This document shows positions 39,701 to 47,570 of a stretch of DNA of 64,000 bases, in pieces. The notes below the pieces were generated by a model, which saw only the letters and a list, made by a program, of their open reading frames with translations, searched no databases and was not told the origin of the DNA. The stretch's first letter is position 1. The number at the start of each line of letters is the position of its first letter. The DNA is from Eumeta japonica (taxonomy: Eukaryota; Arthropoda; Insecta; Lepidoptera; Psychidae): NCBI GenBank assembly GCA_005406025.1, contig BGZK01001419.1, positions 1 to 64,000 on the forward strand, in the 5' to 3' direction. The position numbers and the translations under genes were made by a program.

Positions 39701-42526
39701 TATATATCTGTGTTTGTATGTGTGCGTGTGTACGACGTACACACACACACACACACACACACATACAAACAATTTTTAATATATTAACCGATAAAAACGC
39801 AGTTTGCAACACTGGAAAAGAGTCCACTCAAGTTAGACTTCCTGAACTAGTTTCGCCCCGTAGGTTTTGAAAAACCTCAAAATAGAGTTTTCAGAAAAAT
39901 GTTTTTTTTCGAATTACTTTTAGACTACTTTACCAATCGGTACCAAAATACGATCAGCACTTTTCTTGTAACAGGTGCATCGACTGCCATAAACTGCATA
40001 AAAATCGGTCTCACATCAACGGATTTTTAACTATATTTTTGAGCTTGAATACCTTAAAAGAATAATAAAATCGATCTTTTGAACATTGTAAGCTGAATAC
40101 TTTACTGCTTCTTTATTTCTGACACATTGAGCTAGAAAGTGCTAAGAAGTGTCAGGGATAGCCTGAATGTGCAACTGTGCTTCAAATTTTTGAGCTCAAA
40201 CACTCGCGGTCAATATTTATAACTCGAGGAGCTCAAAAACACATTGATAAATATCGTAACAGAAAGTTTCAGGGATGGCGTGCAAGGTCAACCTTTTTAC
40301 AGATTTTTTAAGTAATACAACTATAAATCAACAACTTTAGATTTGTTTAAATTTTATGTTTCTAAGTCAGTTAGAATTGCTGTATAGATTTTAATTTAAT
40401 TGCGAGTGTCAAAATAAAAGTATTTGAAATTAATTTCAACCTGATACCTCCACGCGTTTCTGACGAAAAAAACTCTTGAGAGATAGACGAAAGGACAGAC
40501 AGACGACACAGTAACTCTATGAGGATTCCTTTTTTCCTTTTGAGGTACGGAATCCTAAAAATTATCACACTTTATATATTTATAAAAAGCAATTTTTAGT
40601 TATATTGATACTCTTTAAATGTATATCCTCGATGAGTGTTAATCCGTCATATATTGATATAAATCTCATAAATCCGCTGTGAGACAAATTTCGGCTAGAG
40701 GCTTTCGAGGTGGAAATGTTTTGAGCTTGTTTTCACGGTGACAACCATAACGCACTTACAAAATAAATCTATATTTGTGTTTATATTTTTGTCTTCATGT
40801 TCCAGATGGCTGCGGCAGTGTGGTGGTACTTCTTAGCAAAACTCATAGAATTATCAGACACGGTGTTCTTCGTACTCAGGAAGAAGAACAAACAGATATC
40901 AGTTCTGCATCTATATCACCACTTTATGATGCCCATTTGTGCCTGGATCGGCACTAAATTTTTACCTGGTAATTTAAAAAGTGATCTGGACCAATATTAC
41001 CAACTTTAATAAAGATACGTAAATCATTAGTAAAGTTTTATTGTACGTACATTATTTTATGTGACTTGCAGGCGGCCACGGCACCTTGCTCGGGGTTATC
41101 AACTCATTCATCCACATTATCATGTACACCTACTACTTAATATCCGGACTCGGTCCCGAATATCAGAAGTACTTGTGGTGGAAGCAGCATGTGACCACTC
41201 TGCAACTAGTAAGCGTTCTGTTATGGGTATAAATTATAAATTGGTACTTGTTACAATGTTGTTGTATTGTTTTTTTTTACGCAGATATATACAAAACTAA
41301 TTTATATATAATTTTGCTCTTCTGCAATAACATTCGGTAGTTGCTACTAGGTTTATATTCTACTTCAACTTGTATATTAGCAATAGTGTCGTGGGTTACC
41401 ACGAAGATAGTAACAGTAAAAGAGTGTAATTTATCGACATGGCGTTGGAAACTCCAAACTTAGATTACGTTAATAGAACTACGTTATAAAACTAAAATTA
41501 TTATCAACCCGATGGAGACGATGTGAATGAAAATGCGTGTTGCATTATCGAAGTAAAGTGCAACGAATTCCAGCGATATTATACGACAATATTTTGTCCT
41601 TTTAATTATGTCGAATTAATGCCATTTGTTTAAATAAATACGCTCATCGAGATTCTTAAAACGGTAAAAGGTGTCGTTTTAACTATTGCATAGATTAAAC
41701 TTTTCGTACAAATATTAAACGAAGCGTTGAATACTTTTCGTAGCGATATTTTGAAATCGAGTACGTTTTATATATTTGCTAGAAATATACGAAAAAAGTC
41801 GTTGGAGGCGCATTCATGCGAGAGTAAACTGGTGTCATTGCTACTTCTCGTCAACTGTACAGCATGGTGCGAAAAAATACGCGTGATGCAGACTCGAACT
41901 TGGGTCAAACAAGCGAGTTAGCATCATCGAATAGTTGGCGATAGAGCGTTCTAATACTGTCGCCCACGCGTAGGCGACGGCTACGACTAGCTAGTACGAC
42001 GACTTACTATTCAATTGGCACACGTTTGAAACGAAAACGGGACCGAATTATTGAATCCGGTACCGTTTTCGTTTCAAACGGTCGCCAATTTAACTTGTAA
42101 GTCGAACTCGAATTTGACCCAATGGTCAATGATTATTGAATTCGGTACCGTTTTCGTTTCTGAACAGATTTATATTCGACAGTAGAGCTTCTAAGATTTA
42201 TGATACCTGGGTTATTAAGGTTTAGTCTTTTTACTTCAAGATTGACATTTTTAACTTTTTGTTTACAGATTCAGTTCTGTATCGTGTTCTACCACAACGG
42301 GAGCGTCATGTTCAGAGACTGCAACTACCCTAAAGGAATCAATTTTCTACTCACGCTCAACGCTGGCATCTTCCTGTATATGTTCGGAAATTTTTATTAC
42401 ACGAACTATATTAAGAAAGAGATTCATAAAAAAGGGATACCCGTACAAAAAACGAGTGCAATAAAGGGCCATGTTATAAGAGAGAAAATTGAAGCTGTTG
42501 CTAATGGAAAATTAAAGGACTCTTAG
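9754..42526 (+). CDS. Very-long-chain fatty acid elongase (ELOVL family), six coding exons, 291 aa
   Basis: Joined exons: 9754-9799, 31249-31439, 38639-38719, 40806-40968, 41072-41208, 42269-42526 (876 nt, 291 residues plus TAG). ELOVL proteins are multi-pass ER membrane enzymes that condense acyl-CoA with malonyl-CoA, the rate-setting step of fatty-acid chain elongation. Visible hallmarks: DPRT at residues 16-19, KLIELSDT (118-125), the histidine box HLYHH (141-145), NSFIHIIMYTYY (171-182) and TTLQL (202-206). Hydrophobic stretches at about 24-44, 60-80, 110-130, 145-160, 165-185 and 215-240 fit a seven-helix fold. The length matches the family. The C-terminus is Lys-rich but ends in KLKDS, without a strict KKXX retrieval signal. 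It is closest in feel to the insect ELOVL1/7-like group; the exact chain-length specificity cannot be told from sequence. Confidence 0.93.
11045..11098. repeat. Perfect 24-bp inverted repeat with 6-nt loop
   Basis: The arm at 11045-11068 (ATTACTGTTACTAAATTC...) is an exact reverse complement of 11075-11098, separated by TGTTTT. It would form a stable cruciform or RNA hairpin. It lies in intron 1 of the elongase and no known mobile element surrounds it. Confidence 0.9.
11800..11975. promoter_or_regulatory. GC-rich island in intron 1
   Basis: Two G- or C-rich blocks (GGCGGGGGGCGG near 11819 and CCCCGCCCCCCGCGCCCC near 11933) flank a stretch open on the + strand, in otherwise AT-rich DNA. The two blocks are roughly complementary and could pair. 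This may be a CpG-rich regulatory element or an unrecognised exon. No splice signals convinced me. Confidence 0.3.
13021..13330 (+). repeat. Two diverged ~120-bp direct repeats (retroelement 3' tail type)
   Basis: The unit from about 13101 (CAAATTTTCATGGTGATC..., then GCAGCGCCACCTG) recurs from about 13221 (CAAATTTTATGGTGATC..., GCAGCGCCACCTG), and a third partial GATGATCGGTCGAACG follows at about 13331. The CGTCCCGGCTTTGTCCGG block at 12889, slightly upstream, and the 'TTTCATGGTGATC' phrase recall 3' ends of lepidopteran non-LTR elements. That family assignment is from memory. Confidence 0.5.
13835..14505 (+). repeat. Dispersed lepidopteran repeat, GGGTTCC..GACCGGTTTTT type
   Basis: It starts AGGGTTCCAATCC.AAACGGAAAAATAGGAACCCTTAT, followed by a GTCC tetranucleotide run (13887-13903), and ends GGAACCCTACAGTGAGCGTGG..CTTGACCGGTTTTT. 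The same head recurs at 29609 (+) and 40557 (-). There is no coding capacity and the class is unknown. An AT dinucleotide run lies inside at 13967-13983. Confidence 0.7.
15416..15443. repeat. Perfect 28-bp palindrome with a third arm copy
   Basis: ACACCGAACAAGTG is followed directly by its exact complement, with no spacer. A further direct copy, CCGAACAAGTGCA, lies at 15449-15461, so the arm is present three times within 50 bp. Confidence 0.9.
15744..16925 (+). pseudogene. Degenerate mariner transposase
   Basis: Pieces in several frames match mariner transposase in order. About 16020-16110 is a helix-turn-helix region (RCWLNRFNSRDLTLVDHP). About 16330-16470 contains IHREKRPNRTESLI. At 16520-16720 the catalytic-core piece PALVNRK appears as LGLVNRKRVFLHDTAKLHI, holding the second catalytic Asp. 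At 16690-16850 there is a frameshifted C-terminal part. Stops and frameshifts are frequent, so it cannot be active. The head at 15744 (GGTATCTCATAAGTAATG) looks like a mariner terminal repeat; the 3' end is uncertain. It is not closely related to the copies at 18.8 and 35.5 kb. Confidence 0.75.
18480..18740. promoter_or_regulatory. GC-rich island with Sp1-like boxes in intron 1
   Basis: About 250 bp of very GC-rich DNA inside AT-rich intron. It includes GGGGCGGGGGCGGCGGCGCG around 18609-18628 and GCGCCCGGGG near 18491. Both strands are open over about 100 codons, as expected for GC-rich DNA, so the open frames are not evidence of coding. It may be a CpG-island-like regulatory element of the elongase. 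Confidence 0.35.
18815..19950 (+). pseudogene. Degenerate mariner transposase (same subfamily as 35.5 kb copy)
   Basis: The left end at 18818 (GTCGGGGAAAAAGGTTTTTTG) looks like a terminal inverted repeat, and the right repeat was not found. Core pieces in order: an HTH region (HMSSYDIAEELGIDYKTVL, about 19198-19254), an FMLCVWWD piece with the first catalytic Asp (19510-19545), VINRNGVVFHQDKARPHT with the second Asp (about 19650-19710), and SDFAPSDFH with the third Asp (about 19770-19800). The tail reads LGSVRLT..REDCQNYL (19830-19870). Many stops are present. It resembles the cecropia-like mariners of moths. Confidence 0.8.
21700..21975 (+). promoter_or_regulatory. Candidate alternative promoter and first exon inside intron 1
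   Basis: A GC-rich block with several CGGTCGT repeats and arthropod initiator-like TCAGT words (near 21877 and 21913) ends at AAAAG|GTATGT, a good splice donor (intron from 21976). If transcription started here and spliced to 31249, translation could begin at an in-frame ATG in exon 2 (Met at residue 24, near 31272), giving an elongase without the first 23 residues. The 60-codon open frame at 21770 starts without a Kozak context and resembles nothing known. Confidence 0.3.
23353..24025 (-). pseudogene. Endonuclease domain fragment of a Helentron or non-LTR element
   Basis: On the minus strand three successive open pieces match an exonuclease-endonuclease-phosphatase domain. About 24025-23846 contains HLVLTETWTRDDC, the E-T-W metal-binding motif. 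Then comes an AIYRKL piece, followed by ITCFTADITFKLVLVAVYI (about 23720-23660). About 23577-23353 contains PILLCGDFNTNM, the GDFN catalytic motif, and then TTIDLTSSRH. One frameshift and at least two stops break it. The flanks show no reverse transcriptase or helicase. The phrase pattern fits the C-terminal endonuclease of Helentrons about as well as a non-LTR ORF2. Confidence 0.65.
24150..24340. promoter_or_regulatory. GC-rich patch in intron 1, upstream of the endonuclease relic
   Basis: A NotI-type GCGGCCGC (24176-24183), GCGCTCTCACTTGCACGCTCGG and GTGCGCGCAGCCGGCG give a locally high CpG content. It lies on the upstream side of the minus-strand endonuclease relic and could be that element's 5' region rather than host regulatory DNA. 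Confidence 0.25.
24881..26313. mobile_element. Long-TIR DNA element (~1.43 kb), non-coding
   Basis: The left end (TTAAAATAATGAAATACGG) and the complement of the right end (TTAAAATTATAAAATACGG) match. The alignment continues inward through AATAATC..AGTGAGGCC, GAATCGGGG and a GTGCTAAGTGG / ATGCTGAGTGG block, giving terminal inverted repeats of roughly 160-180 bp that are about 65-75% alike by eye. The 1.1-kb interior is very AT-rich and codes for nothing recognised. This fits an old non-autonomous DNA transposon. The outer borders are uncertain by tens of bases. Confidence 0.6.
27240..27430. promoter_or_regulatory. GC-rich island with an NRF-1/Ewg-like site
   Basis: The block contains the perfect palindrome GCGCATGCGC at 27379-27388. 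This is the core recognised by NRF-1 in vertebrates and by its insect homologue Ewg. It is surrounded by GCCGGCGGCGGG and CGCGCCCGCC. It lies about 3.8 kb before coding exon 2. The binding role is inferred from the motif alone. Confidence 0.35.
29609..30908 (+). repeat. Dispersed lepidopteran repeat (GGGTTCCGTACCT head), split by a nested 558-bp element
   Basis: The head reads AGGGTTCCGTACCTCCAAATG..GAAACCCTTGTAGGATCAC, followed by GTCTATCTATCCGG. A matching tail (GGGACCCCCGG..CACTCGCACTGGGCTTGTTTTT) ends at about 30908. Between head and tail sits the unrelated 558-bp element at 29843-30400. The head also appears at 13835 (+) and 40557 (-). Confidence 0.65.
29843..30400 (+). mobile_element. 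558-bp nested repeat, copy A
   Basis: It starts GTGTGGCACTCGGGGACTGC and ends GCGATAAAGGCTATGCAATAGCTTA. A second copy of identical length lies at 54575-55132, with the two clearly alike along their whole length (roughly 90% by eye). Near the ends AAGCTATTTGCATAGC and GCTATGCAATAGCTT form a short inverted pair, while the adjoining GCGATAAA word is in direct orientation at both ends. The interior has a conserved GC-rich block (GTTAAGCGAACGCTCGGCCG, ATGGTAGGCGGAGTGGGGGG) and a TACATAGGTACACCTATGTA near-palindrome. No coding frame is shared. The transposon class is unknown. Confidence 0.75.
31249..31439 (+). CDS. ELOVL elongase, coding exon 2
   Basis: Residues 16-79: the family motif DPRT, a first hydrophobic helix (about 28-44) and the second helix ending IFLVYE. 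The acceptor is TTGCGTCCTCAG. In frame with exon 3 the exon must end at 31439, just before GTTGGT, a weak donor. A much stronger GTGAGA donor lies 4 nt further on (31444) but would shift the frame at the usual exon 3 start. GC-rich codon use (CCG, GGC, CTC) contrasts with the AT-rich introns. Confidence 0.92.
31740..33060 (+). repeat. Long dispersed repeat family R, copy 1 (+)
   Basis: Recurring phrases define the family. They are 'GAGCTC' spaced with TTTGAAACTT, 'GATATCTCTCGAACAAACCGACCG' and 'TCGGTAAAGCAGTTTAGA', then a CACGCACGCAC satellite (32884-32925), then GATCTGGTGAAAACTC and TCGAAAATCGGTGTGAAAATAGTAACTTCCCA. The same order appears reversed at 39590-40300 and forward at 58790-59600, with a short tail at 7060-7130. 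The internal motif 'treatment of weakly repeated 120-bp blocks' suggests it is itself built of sub-repeats. There is no coding capacity. The satellite-linked layout recalls the microsatellite-associated elements described from Lepidoptera. Confidence 0.7.
33470..34205. repeat. Repeat with inverted GGAACGAAGTTCC words
   Basis: AGGAACGAAGTTCCTTACGGCGGGC begins near 33472, and its partial complement (GAAGGAACTTCGTTCCTACC) is at about 34164-34183, followed by GTATCCCACGACACC. The word is itself near-palindromic. A pyrimidine-rich tract (33641-33695) lies between. It looks like two pieces of a dispersed repeat and codes for nothing recognised. Confidence 0.4.
35450..36560 (+). pseudogene. Degenerate mariner transposase, internally deleted
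   Basis: Same subfamily as the copy at 18815. The left end (GGAAGAAAACCTTTTTTGTATTC) resembles that copy's terminal repeat. Pieces: an HTH remnant at about 35860-35930; LFVWWD with the first catalytic Asp (about 36165-36182); VVFQHDNFRPYTH with the second Asp (36267-36305); and CSPDLAPSDFHLF with the third Asp (about 36365-36405), 34 residues after the second, the DD34D spacing. Relative to the 18.8-kb copy, about 45-50 bp right after WWD are missing, and an AG dinucleotide run (36230-36247) has expanded. Several stops are present. Confidence 0.8.
37092..37135. repeat. Perfect 18-bp inverted repeat, 8-nt loop
   Basis: TATGTGAATTTACAGTAA (37092-37109) is exactly complementary to 37118-37135. 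Confidence 0.9.
38639..38719 (+). CDS. ELOVL elongase, coding exon 3
   Basis: Residues 80-106, in phase 0 at both ends: GLVAGWWEDYSFTCQPVD, then YSDSPKAKR. The CQPVDYS phrase is a strong ELOVL signature. The acceptor is TTCTAATTCTAG and the donor is GTAAGA (38720). A second AG at 38650-38651 (GTAGCAG) lies inside the exon and would pair in frame with the strong alternative donor of exon 2. Confidence 0.93.
39590..40300 (-). repeat. Long dispersed repeat family R, copy 2 (-)
   Basis: It reads, in reverse, the same phrases as copy 1: CTGGGAAGTTACTGTTTTCACCCCGATT.ACGAAAATC at the left, then the CA satellite, then blocks with TTACTTTTAGACTACTTTACC and repeated GAGCTCAAA. It is opposite in orientation to the copy in intron 2. 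Confidence 0.7.
39712..39770. repeat. CA/TG palindrome with unequal arms
   Basis: GTTTGTATGTGTGCGTGTGTAC (39712-39733) is mirrored by GTACACAC...CACATACAAAC (39737-39770) across a 3-nt GAC loop. The right arm is about six CA units longer, consistent with slippage after the palindrome formed. Confidence 0.8.
40430..40557 (-). repeat. Dispersed repeat head (GGGTTCCGTACCT type), reversed
   Basis: On the minus strand: TTTTTAGGATTCCGTACCTCAAAAGG..GAATCCTCATAG, then GTCGTCTGTCTGTCC. This is the best-preserved head of the family seen at 13835 and 29609. Confidence 0.7.
40806..40968 (+). CDS. ELOVL elongase, coding exon 4 (histidine box)
   Basis: Residues 107-160 plus one base. It carries KLIELSDTVFFVLRKK (118-133) and HLYHH (141-145), the histidine cluster required for condensation in the ELOVL family. 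The acceptor is CATGTTCCAG and the donor is GTAATT (40969). The next intron is only 103 nt, the shortest in the gene. Confidence 0.95.
41072..41208 (+). CDS. ELOVL elongase, coding exon 5
   Basis: Residues 161-206: GGHGTLLG, the conserved NSFIHIIMYTYY stretch, then LGPEYQKYLWWKQHVTTLQL. The acceptor is GTGACTTGCAG and the donor is GTAAGC (41209). It ends in phase 0. Confidence 0.95.
41209..42268 (+). other. Elongase intron 5 (1.06 kb)
   Basis: AT-rich intron with a hairpin and direct repeat at 42013-42160, close to the exon 6 acceptor (TTGTTTACAG). No further exon was recognised. Confidence 0.75.
42013..42160. repeat. Hairpin plus third direct copy (CGTTTGAAACGAAAACGG unit)
   Basis: CGTTTGAAACGAAAACGG (42023-42040) is exactly complementary to 42063-42080, and the flanks AATTGGC (42013-42019) and GCCAATT (42084-42090) extend the pairing. 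The right-arm stretch from TTATTGAATCCGGTACCG to CGTTTC (42049-42075) is repeated directly at 42133-42160 with one change. Confidence 0.85.
42269..42526 (+). CDS. ELOVL elongase, last coding exon
   Basis: Residues 207-291 and the TAG stop. It begins IQFCIVFYHNGSVMFRDCNY, continues with the last hydrophobic helix (about 230-243), NFYYTNYIKKEIHKK, and a charged, cytosolic-type tail ending KLKDS. The acceptor is TTGTTTACAG. Confidence 0.95.
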   Translation: MQFCIVFYHNGSVMFRDCNYPKGINFLLTLNAGIFLYMFGNFYYTNYIKKEIHKKGIPVQKTSAIKGHVIREKIEAVANGKLKDS

Positions 42527-42850
42527 TAAAGTTCTCAGACTGTTGTGGAGTTCGGATTTAGGCCCAATTTAATTGTGATCATTGGTTGTTGTAGTAAAAT
42601 AGTCATAAACAGAATTGTTAATTATCTACCTTATTAGGCCTAAGATGATATGGAATTTTAGCATAATATTATATTTAGTTGTAGAGATGACATTTACCAT
42701 TCCAATGTTATACAAATATGAAAAAGCACATTTAAGCTATTTCTTAAAAAAAAACGATTTATATTTTTGTGATACTTATATTTTGTTTTACGTAGTCAGA
42801 AACAAGAAGGAAGTGGTTCAAAATACAATAAATATTTTTTTAAGCATTTA
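42527..42850 (+). other. Elongase 3' untranslated region, candidate
   Basis: AT-rich sequence after the stop. The first good AATAAA lies at 42827-42832, about 300 nt downstream, and another is at 43888-43893. Either could be used for polyadenylation. Confidence 0.5.
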
Positions 42851-45800
42851 AAACTAAGGTAAGCGGCAAAAAAAATATTTTCACAAAACCTTTAAAAAAC
42901 CTCATTAAGTTTTTTATTTCGGTAATTTCAAGAAAAACGTTTTTATTAATGCTTTTTGTATTTTGTAATGTTTACTCGACAAATGTAACTTTCCGTTACC
43001 AAAGGTACATATTGATTACTTTTTTGTGAACATAAAACATGAGTTTCACAATTAAAGATATGGTATTTGCGGATTAGGAGGCTATTAAAAGAAAACATTT
43101 TTTCTTCTAGTTAATTTATAATTCGTATATTAGTTCTGGTGCCCCATAATATGTTTTGGTATAGCTTTACGAGCTAAGGTGTTAGGTGCAGTGGTTAAAA
43201 ACCATTCCTAAATACTAAGTTTATTTTATTTGCTTCAAATTCCTTTCTAAAACTCTATGAACATGATATCTCAAAGTCGAACAGATACCGAGTATATAAA
43301 CACTGGATTTAATCGACGTAATTGTATACTATCTAGATTTAGAGCCACTGCTTCGAAGCCACTTATTCTCAAAATTGTTACATCGTCAAAACTCAAGTCA
43401 ACGAATCGCTTAACCTTGAAGAAGCTGTAGGATTACAGATAAATCTTGGCCTTTCTCATAGAACTAATTATCTATCTATATTAAAGTTTGAAACGCACGA
43501 GAGATGATCAAAGCTTCTGTGATCTCTTATCTGTACGATAAGAAACACATAAACAGCTGTCTGATGTCAAGACCGATATCTAAATACTTGGATTTCTCTG
43601 TGAAATAAAAATTTTATATTACACCTTATGTATGTGTAGCGTAAATGCTAAAACTTTACTGATGTGATTTAATTGCTAAGAAAATATTTCATTAGTGACA
43701 GCTGTGATCCTGTACGAGTTATAACATTTCATGGAGAGTTTTGGATGCGAACTTGATATGCATAACTGTCGGTATTTACATGATAAATATATATACTTGT
43801 GTATATGTTATGTAGTTTCAATTTTATTTATAAAAAAATATTCAGGAGAATTAATTCTCGACCTTCGTATGCAAAATACACCTTATGAATAAATTACGTT
43901 GTAAATGTTTTTAAACATTCAATTTAAATAATTTTCCGTTGTGTATTTGTTAATATTTACACTTTTTCTGTATGAAAAACCGTATTTTTATATAATATCC
44001 GTAAACTATCGTTTTACTCTTTTTATATTTTAACGCAAAAACAACCATTAAAGAGAAAGAGACCTACACATTCCGACACCACGGAAATTGAGCAAAAGAA
44101 AGCGACCTACACACGGCGATTAATTACGTTTCTTACGAACGTGTCCTGCGGTTGTTTGATTTTATTCCTGAAGAGTTATCATTTAAGAAATTTCACTTCA
44201 TTACATATACGGTGCCGCACGAACTGTATTTTTTTATATTAAAGCATAAAAAAAAGTTACATGGAGCTGATGCGGAACTGCGAAAAGAACGAACTATAAG
44301 TTTGACTGGTGTGCTGTTCTGAAAATCCCTTGTTTTGAGCATCAAGGTAGCGGGCGCGTCGTCATAACGAAGAAGTGGCCCACGGAGGACGGTGTTCTGC
44401 GGCTCGTGAAAGTGTTCTAATGTGTTGTTGTTCATTACCAAGTGTTGGTAATGGACGATTCAGCAGCAGCGACACTCTTTTAATTTAGTACAGGCACCGA
44501 CATCGGGTAGTCCGTCATAGTGTAGGTACTATGTTTTAGTGTTATAGTTTTCTCAGTGTACTGAGAAAATTACAACTACGATGGCAATAAAGCGTTGCAA
44601 CTAGCAAGCCGTTTATAGCACATTGTCTCTAGCGCTAGATTTTCATTGTCAATTTTTGTTTTGTCAATGTACCGCTAGTTGTAGAGTACGCTGGATAGGC
44701 AGTGTTGAGTTGTCATACAAACTAAGTAAACAATTTTAATTTCGCTTTAGTAACAACACATTGATCCTGCCATACTAATAGATTGTATTTTTGTAACCAT
44801 GAAAAAGGTTTTTTCAAATGTACATTGTCTCTGAATTTACTTTCCTTAGTTCTGGTAGCGAATGTACTTTGTGCCTACAGCAATACCTCTGAATAGTTTC
44901 ATTGCCGATCTTAACCCTTATATTTTCTTGATGGTATACCATAAAGGTATTGATATTCCTCGTAGGCTGTACGTATTATTTTAGGACCACTAGAGAGGTC
45001 GAAGTTTATTATAATAGACTGTGAGAAATATCAGTACCTTAATAGCGCATCACCAAGAAACTATAAACATTTTGACAATTATGGGAACTTTTATAAAAAT
45101 ACACGCCAAAAAAATAAGAGTCCGGATAATTATAGACGAAGGCGTAAATATATAACTAAGTTACCAGTTCGCAAACTTGTTTACTAAAATTTTTGCAATT
45201 CCATAACAGTAAAGACAGATTACATAAATCACTAGTACACTGACTGAAAGAAAGTGAATCACCGGGCTAACATCATATTAAGAAAAGACTATAGGTATTT
45301 TTTATACATTGAACTTTCACATAAAAGAAAAAAAATTGAGATAAGAAATAACTTAAGATTAAAAAGGTTATTTAAAATTTTTGCCTGGTATATAATACAT
45401 ATTACCTTACTTTGCAGTTAAAATAAAGAAAATGTATTGTTTAAAATTTCACTCATGAATATGTTTACAATTGTAACTGGTATATGAAAAATTAATAGCT
45501 TGCCTGAAATTGAAAAATAATCAACAAATCGTAGCAAATTTTGTAAATTTACATCAAATTTTTTAATGTCTCAGTACTTAATAATTCATTAATAATACCA
45601 TATATTAATGACTAATAATGGATATTAAACATGGATCATATTTAAATGAAAGAAATTGTAAAATTATCATTTCTCGTTTACATTGAAATAAGTGTAGTAA
45701 ATATTTAAATCAGAAAGGCAATCACTAAAGCAATCATAACTTCAGGTAAAACATAAACAAATAAGATTAACTTACCGCTTTTTTAAAAGAAGTTTTGATA

Positions 45801-46730
45801 AAATCGATGAAGCCAGTAAAACAAAACTCACGTCTTCTTCAAAACGCGGCGATAATGTCGTCAATAATTGTCACATTTTACACGAGTACAAGAAAGTTGT
45901 AAATGATATCAGTGATATGCCAGTTTTCTTTTTTTGGGACAGAATGTGAGTACTACGATTTTGTTGAAATCCTTTAATAATGTGAAAAGACAACAATATA
46001 ATTAAAATAACAATGTAATTAAATTAGATTTTCATTAAATTTGTGCTTGAATTTTTGATTAACAAATTTAAAGAAAATTCAAGTGCGTATCCAAGAGTAC
46101 AATAAAGTTTCTGACTTTAAATTTCTGTATTGAAACAAAACGTTCATGAATTTTAATTATTATTGCAGTGCGTAACATATTTTTCGTTGACGTAAATTAA
46201 AAGCTAACACTTATAATTTTACTTTTAATAATATTCGTTTACTTTCAAGGCATTTAATTATAAAGAAAATAAACAAAAAGATAGTCATTTTTGATATATT
46301 CATAAAAATTAATGATAAAACTGTAAGTTTCGATTTCATTCCGCCGGAGCTTTAAAAACAAACAAAAAGTAGCGTCTGTCCGGGCTCTGGTGTCGGACGA
46401 TCACCAAGCCAAAAGAGTGCCAATAGCCAGCCTGCACTTGCACGCATCTTACGAAGTCAAATACAAATACGGATCATTGGAAAAATAATAAACCTGCAAT
46501 TTTTGAGATATTTTTTTTACGAAAGCATTATTTAATAATGTGTTCGTTCCGAAAGTTGTTAACTATCGATTACAAATTAAATGGACTTAATAACAAAATA
46601 ATAATGGAAAAACCTTATCATTTCCGATTAGTTTATAAGTTAAAAACGTACATGTACTTTTAAATACAGTTTTTTTATACATCCTTATTTTTGTTTTGTG
46701 TATGTTCCTATCCATGGTCTATATCATGGC
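42851..46730. other. Intergenic AT-rich stretch, nothing recognised
   Basis: No gene or clear mobile element was seen. A small perfect hairpin (TTTTCTCAGT GT ACTGAGAAAA) lies near 44551-44572. The 82-codon minus-strand open frame at 44193-44441 resembles nothing known. Confidence 0.5.
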
Positions 46731-46839
46731 CGAGCATGTCCGGGGAACAGAGAGGGAAGCAGTTAAACAGAGTAAGGGAATGCACTGCTATCGTCCTTTG
46801 CACATGACCTTATCGCTCTCTGTCCCCGGGACATGCTCG
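46731..46839. repeat. Short inverted-repeat element (~109 bp)
   Basis: CGAGCATGTCCGGGGAACAG (46731-46750, arm continuing to 46757) pairs with the arm at about 46813-46839 (TGTCCCCGGGACATGCTCG) with a few mismatches. The interior also has a TAAGG / CCTTA pair and TGCACTGC / TTTGCACA. It is GC-richer than its surroundings. It could be a mini foldback element or the source of a stem-loop RNA. Confidence 0.6.
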
Positions 46840-47570
46840 CTGGTGAATATTTATTACGTCATTGACGCCATCTTTATTTTTTTAATTAAACATTGTCTGT
46901 AATTATGTGTTCGATAGCTTTTTACAAAAAGAAAAAGCCAATACCTTCCATAATGATAATCAAAGCTTTGTAAATTATTAATGATATTTTTAAATTATTT
47001 ATGTACAAAGTGAAGGCCGGAGTTCTATTCACTCGTTATACGTTTCCTTTCATTAAAATCAATACAGCGGTTTTGATGAAAAGAAAAACAGCGCCACTTC
47101 ACGCTTATCATATTCGTATGGATTTACGCATGAGGTGATCATCGTAACCATACGGCTCATCTCGGAACTTTTAACAATTAAAATATTTTTATCATAAACG
47201 GAGTGTTATAGCGAAATACATAGTTGGCTGTTACAAAGATTATTATGTACAAAACTAAACAACGGACCCGAGCTGTGGCATGGTATAATACATATGGATT
47301 GTGTTTGAAAAAAAATTTTTTCAAAAAAAACCTTAAAAAACCTATTTGAATAAGTATTTAAACAGTCTATAAAAACAACTAATTAGTTGTAGTCTGAGAT
47401 CCGGCATTAGAAATATGTAACATGATCTATTAATTGATTCAAATAATGCTTTAAAGGCAGATAAAATATAAATTAATGAGAACAATGTCTGCCGCCGTAG
47501 CCCTGCTGCTATTAACATTAATTCTGTGTCCGAAATATCATTCAAACATCTATTATTTAATATGTTTTTA

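Larger units (their letters stand above)
38720..40805 (+). other. Elongase intron 3 (2.1 kb)
   Basis: It contains the reversed copy of repeat family R (39590-40300), a CA palindrome and a reversed GGGTTCCGTACCT repeat head. The 71-codon open frame at 38958-39173 resembles nothing known. Confidence 0.7.

Noticed and set aside
44193..44441. 82-codon minus-strand open frame in GC-richer DNA
   Set aside because: It looks somewhat protein-like in composition, but nothing is recognised and no neighbouring exon was found. It is not reported as a gene.
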